A DNA stretch of 10,279 bases. It comes from DAIOGN01 sp036745245 (lineage in GTDB: Bacteria; Zixibacteria; MSB-5A5; JAUVRN01). Shown piece after piece: positions 6,492 through 10,279 of this stretch. Within the stretch, counting starts at the first letter, position 1; each line of letters starts with the position of its first letter. The notes beneath the pieces were generated by a model. The model saw only the letters and a list, made by a program, of their open reading frames with translations. It had not been told where the DNA came from and ran no database searches. The stretch spans positions 1-10,279 of the forward strand of contig DAIOGN010000117.1 of assembly GCA_036745245.1 (NCBI GenBank). The letters run 5' to 3'. Made by a program: the position numbers and the translations under genes.

Positions 6492-6899
6492 ATGAACGCT
6501 TCGCACGGAACCCCGGCCCCGTCGCTCGTGTGCGACGTGTACGCGATCGACGAGCGCCAGATTCGCAAGGTGAAGGGCCGTACCGTCTCCCTGGAGTCGG
6601 CCCGGCGCGTGGCCGACACCTTCCGGCTGCTGGGCCAGGAAACGCGCGTGCGCATTGTGGATGCTCTGCAGCACGGCGAATTGTGCGTATGCGACCTGTC
6701 GGTGTTGCTCGACATGAAAATCTCCGCCGTCAGTCATCAGCTGGCGCTGCTCAAACAGCACAACATAGTCCGGGGGCGGCGCAGCGGCAAAATGATCCAC
6801 TACAGCCTCGATGACGATCACGTTCGCGAGCTGTTCGGGCAGTGCCTCGAGCATCACAGCCACACCGCACCTGTCCGGACGCGGAGGCCACGCTCGTGA
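6492..6899 (+). CDS. ArsR/SmtB-family metal-responsive repressor (CadC-like)
   Basis: A 135-residue winged-helix repressor that should release DNA when it binds metal. The recognition helix and wing are at about residues 78-106 (SAVSHQLALLKQHNIVRG, then GKMIHYSL). The alpha3 motif ELCVCDL supplies C65 and C67. An N-terminal C14 (CDVYAIDE) aligns with the first of the two N-terminal cysteines of CadC; the second is Ala here. The alpha5 zinc-site positions D108, H110, H121 and H124 also look intact, with His for the usual Glu at the last one. The protein thus carries parts of both an alpha3N and an alpha5 site. Likely inducers are Zn, Cd or Cu; arsenic is less likely given the linked transporter. 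ATG 6492 fits the promoter spacing and the CadC-like N-terminus; longer in-frame versions would run through the promoter. Its stop overlaps the permease start by 4 nt. Confidence 0.92.
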   Translation: MNASHGTPAPSLVCDVYAIDERQIRKVKGRTVSLESARRVADTFRLLGQETRVRIVDALQHGELCVCDLSVLLDMKISAVSHQLALLKQHNIVRGRRSGKMIHYSLDDDHVRELFGQCLEHHSHTAPVRTRRPRS

Positions 6900-7990
6900 C
6901 CGACCTGTTCGTCGCCACCTTCGCGGCCGCGTGGGGCATGCTGCTTGAAGCTTCGCCCTATATATGGCTGGGGGCCCTTGCGGCGGGGATTCTGCACGCG
7001 TGGGTGCCGCAGGCGTGGATCATGGGCCAGCTCGGCGGCCGCGGGGCGGGCTCGGTGTGGAAGGCCGCGCTGCTCGGCATTCCCATCCCCCTCTGCTCGT
7101 GCGGCGTGATCCCGGCGGTGGTGGGCCTGCGCAAGCGCGGCGCGGGACGCGGAGCTTCAGTTTCGTTTCTCATCTCCACGCCCGAAACCGACATAGATTC
7201 CATCGCCCTGACCTGGGCGATGCTCGGTCCGGTGTGGGCCGTGATCCGGCCCGTGGCGGCCATCCTGGTGGCCGTGGGCACCGGGCTCGTGGCCAATCTC
7301 CTGCCCGACCGCACCGAGGTCGTTCCCGAATCCAACACCTGCTCGTGCTGCAACGACGGCGGGACCGGAGGCAAGACGCCCTCGCGCCCCGTGCGTGCCT
7401 GGCGGTTCGTGTTCAGGGAACTCATTCCCGACATCGGCTGGTGGCTTCTGCTCGGCCTGCTTCTGTCAGGACTGATCGTGGCGCTTCTGCCGCCCGACTT
7501 TCTGGCGACGCTGCCGGGCGGGCCGATCGTTCAGATGCTCTTCGCGCTTCTGATCGGAATTCCGCTCTACATCTGCGCGGCCGCCTCCACGCCGCTTGCG
7601 GCCGCACTCCTTATGAAAGGCATGGCTCCCGGGGCAGCCCTCGTGCTCCTGCTCACGGGCCCCGCTACAAATCTGGCCTCAGCCCTCGTGATCTCCAGGC
7701 ATCTGGGCAAGGCCGGCACGGCCGTTTACCTGGGCGGCGTGGCCGTGGGCAGCCTCGTGTGCGGCCTGCTGGTCCAGGCGTTCGCGCCGGCGTGGGAGCT
7801 GGGGGAGATCCAGTTCCACGAGGAGATTCTGCCCCACTGGCTGACCGTGGGGCTCGCGGTCCTTCTGCTGCTCGTCATAGTCCTTCCCTGGATCCACAAG
7901 AAATGGCAATCCCGCCGCCGGCCGCCCGCATTACGTAACTCGGAATCTCAGCACCATCAAACGCCTGCCCACCAGGGCCCGGCGGTATAG
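6896..7990 (+). CDS. Cu/Zn efflux permease, SO_0444 family (DUF318/ArsP_1-like)
   Basis: A 364-residue polytopic inner-membrane protein, probably exporting copper or zinc. It shows the family hallmark PLCSCGVIPA (C67, C69) followed by SFLISTPETDIDS (90-102) and LGPVWAVIRPVAA. A second half has related segments (YICAAASTPLAAALL, LLTGPATNLASALVI). A cytoplasmic-type loop between the halves carries CSCC (149-152), a likely metal-binding cluster, and the C-terminal tail holds several histidines (SQHHQTPAHQ). Roughly eight hydrophobic segments are visible. GTG 6896 is preferred: GGAGG (6883-6887) is 8 nt upstream and GTGA overlaps the arsR stop, giving translational coupling. An in-frame GTG at 6842 would add 18 polar residues and lacks support. 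Regulation is expected through the upstream ArsR repressor. Confidence 0.92.
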   Translation: MTDLFVATFAAAWGMLLEASPYIWLGALAAGILHAWVPQAWIMGQLGGRGAGSVWKAALLGIPIPLCSCGVIPAVVGLRKRGAGRGASVSFLISTPETDIDSIALTWAMLGPVWAVIRPVAAILVAVGTGLVANLLPDRTEVVPESNTCSCCNDGGTGGKTPSRPVRAWRFVFRELIPDIGWWLLLGLLLSGLIVALLPPDFLATLPGGPIVQMLFALLIGIPLYICAAASTPLAAALLMKGMAPGAALVLLLTGPATNLASALVISRHLGKAGTAVYLGGVAVGSLVCGLLVQAFAPAWELGEIQFHEEILPHWLTVGLAVLLLLVIVLPWIHKKWQSRRRPPALRNSESQHHQTPAHQGPAV

Positions 7991-7995
7991 AGTTA

Positions 7996-8010
7996 GCCGG
8001 GCCGCCCGGC
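7996..8010 (+). other. short GC hairpin between permease and receiver genes
   Basis: GCCGGG-CCG-CCCGGC, a perfect 6-bp stem with a 3-nt loop, starts 6 nt after the permease stop. There is no T-run, so it is a weak candidate for a terminator. It may instead attenuate or process the transcript before the receiver gene. Confidence 0.35.
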
Positions 8011-8039
8011 CTGCCGACATGGATAGTGAGGACCCATCC

Positions 8040-8420
8040 ATGAGCCGTTCACGCATACTGGTGGCCGACAATCATCAGAACGTCCGCGAGGTCATGTCGA
8101 ATCTTCTCGACATGCTGGGGATCGAGGCGATTCCCTGCACGGGCGGCGAGCAGGTGCTTCAGATGGTGGACTGCGACAACTATGACGCAGTGATCAGCGA
8201 CGTGGTCATGCCCGAGATGGGCGGCCTGGATCTGGTCTCACGCCTGCGGGAGAAAAAGCCGAAGCTTCCTGTGATCATGATGTCGAGCTACGCCTCCGAG
8301 ACGCTCGAGGAGGAGGCGCGCTCGCGGGGCGCCGTGGGCCTGGTCTCCAAGCCGTTCAAGCTGGAAGCCGTCACGCGCCTCCTGGAAGCGGCTGGCGTGC
8401 GTTTCCTTCGTCCCGCGTAA
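8040..8420 (+). CDS. stand-alone response-regulator receiver domain protein
   Basis: A 126-residue CheY-like receiver with no output domain. The phosphoacceptor is D54 (ISDVVMPEMGG); the switch Ser is S82 (IMMSSYA) and the conserved Lys is K104 (SKPF). The acidic pair near the N-terminus is D10-N11 (VADNHQ), so the second acidic residue is Asn, a variation also seen in other receivers. It probably acts as a phosphorylation-dependent protein switch; no histidine kinase lies in the window. ATG 8040 is chosen because GAGGA (8028-8032) lies 7 nt upstream. The in-frame ATG at 8019 has no ribosome site. The gene follows the permease by 49 bp in the same direction and could be co-transcribed with it, although no functional link to metal export is evident. 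Confidence 0.93.
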   Translation: MSRSRILVADNHQNVREVMSNLLDMLGIEAIPCTGGEQVLQMVDCDNYDAVISDVVMPEMGGLDLVSRLREKKPKLPVIMMSSYASETLEEEARSRGAVGLVSKPFKLEAVTRLLEAAGVRFLRPA

Positions 8421-8448
8421 ATATTCGACCAACGGGTCTTGTATCCGG

Positions 8449-8502
8449 CTTACGATCCTCCAAGTTCCTCATTGCGTCTGCTCGCGACTTTCGTATCGTA
8501 AG
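8449..8502. repeat. inverted repeat in the receiver-argF intergenic region
   Basis: Arms CTTACGAT (8449-8456) and ATCGTAAG (8495-8502) are perfect 8-bp complements, 38 nt apart. No known motif is recognised between them. They could be the base of an RNA stem in the receiver gene's 3' end, or chance. Confidence 0.4.
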
Positions 8503-8537
8503 GTAACAGACATCGAGGGTTGCACTCTGGATTCCCC

Positions 8538-8592
8538 AGGATAGTTCCTAGCCCCCTCTATCCTACCCCGGAGACCAACCCTCTTTTTTTTT
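8538..8592 (+). terminator. possible terminator region: stem-loop then T9 tract
   Basis: AGGATAG (8538-8544) pairs with CTATCCT (8558-8564) across a 13-nt loop. A run of nine Ts follows at 8584-8592, but 19 nt after the stem, which is too far for a standard intrinsic terminator. Another 6-bp hairpin (GTGTGC-CCCCT-GCACAC, 8598-8614) lies just beyond. Some termination between the receiver gene and argF is likely, though the exact element is uncertain. Confidence 0.35.
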
Positions 8593-8647
8593 GCTGTGTG
8601 TGCCCCCTGCACACCGGAGTTGCGGCCTTCGAGCACGCGCAGTTGCA

Positions 8648-8676
8648 TTGCCCCCTCCTCCGTCCGCCGATATATT
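8648..8676 (+). promoter_or_regulatory. argF promoter
   Basis: TTGCCC (8648-8653), a 17-bp spacer and TATATT (8671-8676). The -10 matches 5 of 6 bases, and the -35 is the same hexamer as in the predicted ferritin promoter. The expected start is near 8683, giving a leader of about 50 nt. No clear ARG-box palindrome for ArgR is seen. The rest of 8421-8733 holds no gene I can support. Confidence 0.5.
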
Positions 8677-8733
8677 CCGCGCCGCTTTGACCACGCTCCA
8701 TCCCGAACCCGTCTTCGTCAAGAGGATCACGAC

Positions 8734-9654
8734 GTGCCGCTCAGACACTTTCTCAATGTGACGGACTTTTCCCGCCCGGAACTCGACGCCTGCCTCCGCC
8801 TGGCCATGGACATGAAGAAGCGCCGCCATGAGTTCGACGCGTTTCGCGGCGGCTCGGCCGCCCTCATCTTCAAGAAGCCCAGTCTGCGCACCCGCGTGAG
8901 CTTTGAGGTGGGCGTCTCCGAACTGGGGGGCCATCCGATCTACATCACCGACCAGGAGATCGGGCTGGGAAAGCGCGAGTCCGTGCACGACATCGCGCAG
9001 GTGCTCTCGCGGTTCGTGTCGCTCATCGAGCTGCGCACCTTTGCTCACTCCGAGGTGGAAGAACTCGCCGTGCATGCCACCGTGCCGGTGATCAACGGGC
9101 TCACCGACTCCTACCATCCCTGTCAGATCGTGGCCGACCTGTTGACCGTGCTCGAACACAAGGGACGGCTCGACGGACTCACCATCACGTACCTGGGGGA
9201 TGGCAACAACGTCACGCACTCGTGGCTCACGGCCGCCGAACGCTTTGATTTTCAACTGAGGATCGGCACCACCGAGGGCAACGATCCAGACCCGGAGATC
9301 GTCCGGCGCGCGCAGACCGCGTCGAAACGGGGCGTGGTAATCACGCGCGATCCGCGCGAAGCGGTGGCCGGCGCCGATGTGCTGTACACCGACGTGTGGG
9401 CCAGTATGGGTCAGAAGGAGAAGGCCGAAGAGAATCGCCGGAAGCTCATGCCGTTTCAGCTGAACGCAACACTGCTGGCCGCCGCGAAGCCCGACGCCAT
9501 GGTGCTGCATTGTCTGCCCGCGGAGCGTGGCGTTGAGATCACCGACGAGGTGATGGACGGCCCGCAGTGCAAGGCCTTCGACCAGGCGGAAAACCGCCTG
9601 CACGCGCAGAAGGCGCTCATGCACATGTTGTTGGTGGACTTTCAACGCGCCTGA
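8734..9654 (+). CDS. argF: ornithine carbamoyltransferase
   Basis: A 306-residue anabolic-type ornithine carbamoyltransferase (EC 2.1.3.3). It joins carbamoyl phosphate and ornithine to make citrulline in arginine synthesis, normally as a cytoplasmic trimer or higher oligomer. The carbamoyl-phosphate site SLRTR (50-54; STRTR in E. coli) and HPCQ (128-131) are present. So are the ornithine-site motif DVWASMG (220-226) and HCLPA (259-263), which separate it from aspartate carbamoyltransferase. GTG 8734 is preferred: AGAGGA (8721-8726) lies 7 nt upstream, the protein begins MPLRHFLNVTDF as in homologues, and the length is normal. A longer in-frame version from 8596 would run through the promoter. 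No other arginine genes are adjacent, so argF appears to be a single unit here. It converges on the next gene with only 25 bp between stops. Confidence 0.96.
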   Translation: MPLRHFLNVTDFSRPELDACLRLAMDMKKRRHEFDAFRGGSAALIFKKPSLRTRVSFEVGVSELGGHPIYITDQEIGLGKRESVHDIAQVLSRFVSLIELRTFAHSEVEELAVHATVPVINGLTDSYHPCQIVADLLTVLEHKGRLDGLTITYLGDGNNVTHSWLTAAERFDFQLRIGTTEGNDPDPEIVRRAQTASKRGVVITRDPREAVAGADVLYTDVWASMGQKEKAEENRRKLMPFQLNATLLAAAKPDAMVLHCLPAERGVEITDEVMDGPQCKAFDQAENRLHAQKALMHMLLVDFQRA

Positions 9655-9679
9655 GGGCGGCGCGCGTCGCGCAATCGTC

Positions 9680-10279
9680 TTACCGCGCCTCGAGGCCCGC
9701 GCCTTCGGGCCAGCGCACCGCGGGCGCCATCCGGCACAAGAGCACCACCTGGCGGCGTTGCGACACTTCTGTGAGCACGCCGGCGCAGGCCGAACTCATG
9801 GCCTCCGGCAGTTCTTCAAACGGCTCCGAAATAAAGAGGGGCAGGCGCATGGAGAGCCGCTCATCCTCCAGGAGACAGAGCCGATAGGCCAGATCCACTG
9901 TGGATCGGATGGCCGGGTTGCCCCGGTCGGCGCGTATCCACATGCCGCCCTGTTCATCGAACAGCTTGAATTCGGCCGCGCCTGGATCGTAGTGGAGGCG
10001 CGTCCAACGGCCCGCCGTTAATCGCGCCAGGAAGCTCGAGGCCCTCACTTCGGGACCCGCCATGGGCACATCCGGAATGTCCGGGAGCTTGTCGACCACG
10101 CGCTTGAGCGTTTTGAACGCCTCCTCCCACCGCCTCCATTCGGCCAGCTTCAATCGCAGGCCGGCCACGCGCTCCGACAGACGGGGCAGGTCGGACCATC
10201 CCCCCGCCAGATGTTCGCACTGCGAGCGTATTTCCTGGGCCGCTTCCTTCTGGACGCGGGCCTCGCCGTCCAGCTCCTG
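9680..10279 (-). CDS. C-terminal part of a Rad50/YhaN-like ATPase, motifs degraded (5' end outside window)
   Basis: An open frame of 199 residues runs to the window edge without a start, so the N-terminal part (including any Walker A) is not visible. An internal GTG at 10168 is probably not the true start. The first 65 residues are charged and helical, like the end of a coiled coil (ELDGEARVQKEAAQEI, LRLKLAEWRRWEEAFKTLKR). Then comes FLARLTAGRWTRLHYD, which matches the 'yLaaLTgGrYtrl' lead-in to the C-terminal ATPase half of SMC/Rad50/YhaN-like proteins, and later LAYRLCLLEDERLSMRLPLFISEPFEEL and RQVVLLC, matching the 'LALRLAL...lPlilDEPf...RQviyft' part. The ABC signature (LSxGT/Q) is replaced by ADRGNPAIRS, and the Walker B Asp is Ser (ISEPF). 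It is therefore probably unable to hydrolyse ATP normally, or is a diverged subfamily. Family assignment is by remembered pattern. Confidence 0.7.
   Translation of the reverse strand, partial: QELDGEARVQKEAAQEIRSQCEHLAGGWSDLPRLSERVAGLRLKLAEWRRWEEAFKTLKRVVDKLPDIPDVPMAGPEVRASSFLARLTAGRWTRLHYDPGAAEFKLFDEQGGMWIRADRGNPAIRSTVDLAYRLCLLEDERLSMRLPLFISEPFEELPEAMSSACAGVLTEVSQRRQVVLLCRMAPAVRWPEGAGLEAR

Noticed and set aside
8563..9645. A 360-codon minus-strand frame
   Set aside because: Antisense to argF, whose product has all the ornithine carbamoyltransferase motifs. The minus frame has no ribosome site or domain.
9660..9672. GCGCG-CGT-CGCGC hairpin between argF and the convergent gene
   Set aside because: Five base pairs in a GC-rich region with no T-run are too weak to call a terminator.

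Overview
The window looks like chromosomal DNA from an uncultured, GC-rich, Gram-negative-type bacterium. The evidence is a lipoprotein with a lipobox, a secreted repeat protein, sigma70-like promoters and a bacterial 16S rRNA gene. The 16S fragment is clearly bacterial, but I cannot place it in a phylum by eye. The repeat protein and a lipoprotein resembling subtilase propeptides would suit an FCB-group or similar candidate phylum; that is a guess. There are no transposase genes, phage genes, tRNAs or CRISPR arrays.

Layout. Positions 1-739 hold the 5' half of a 16S rRNA gene on the minus strand, cut by the window edge. Its control region (740-1034) has a boxA antitermination site and two tandem promoters. 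Diverging from it is a large gene (1227-3374) for an exported protein with about thirteen copies of a 26-residue Gly/Asp-rich repeat. A minus-strand lipoprotein gene (3646-4728) follows. Its product looks like subtilase propeptide modules with no protease attached. Diverging from that is a ferritin gene (4848-5345), then a long near-perfect inverted repeat ending in a T-run (5361-5444), then a small HMA-fold protein that lacks the metal-binding cysteines (5456-5680). A methyltransferase gene (5677-6456, minus) converges on the small gene, and their stop codons overlap.

The next block is a metal-responsive operon. An ArsR/CadC-type regulator (6492-6899) is translationally coupled to a Cu/Zn efflux permease of the SO_0444 type (6896-7990). 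A strong promoter has a palindromic operator in its spacer. A stand-alone receiver-domain protein (8040-8420) follows. After a 313-bp non-coding stretch with inverted repeats comes argF (8734-9654), encoding ornithine carbamoyltransferase. The window ends inside a minus-strand gene (9680-10279) whose visible C-terminal end resembles a Rad50/YhaN-like ATPase head with degraded motifs.

How the genes fit together. From 4848 to 7990 the theme is metal handling: iron storage (ferritin), a possible metal-independent HMA adaptor, and sensing plus export of soft or divalent metal. Two genes, the lipoprotein gene and arsR, have no Shine-Dalgarno sequence, and their -10 boxes lie exactly 6 nt before the ATG, which predicts leaderless mRNAs. 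The other genes have ordinary Shine-Dalgarno sites, so both initiation modes seem to be used. Nothing here is a clear new defence or mobile system. The least explained items are the 26-residue repeat protein, the propeptide-only lipoprotein, the Cys-less HMA protein and the degenerate ATPase.
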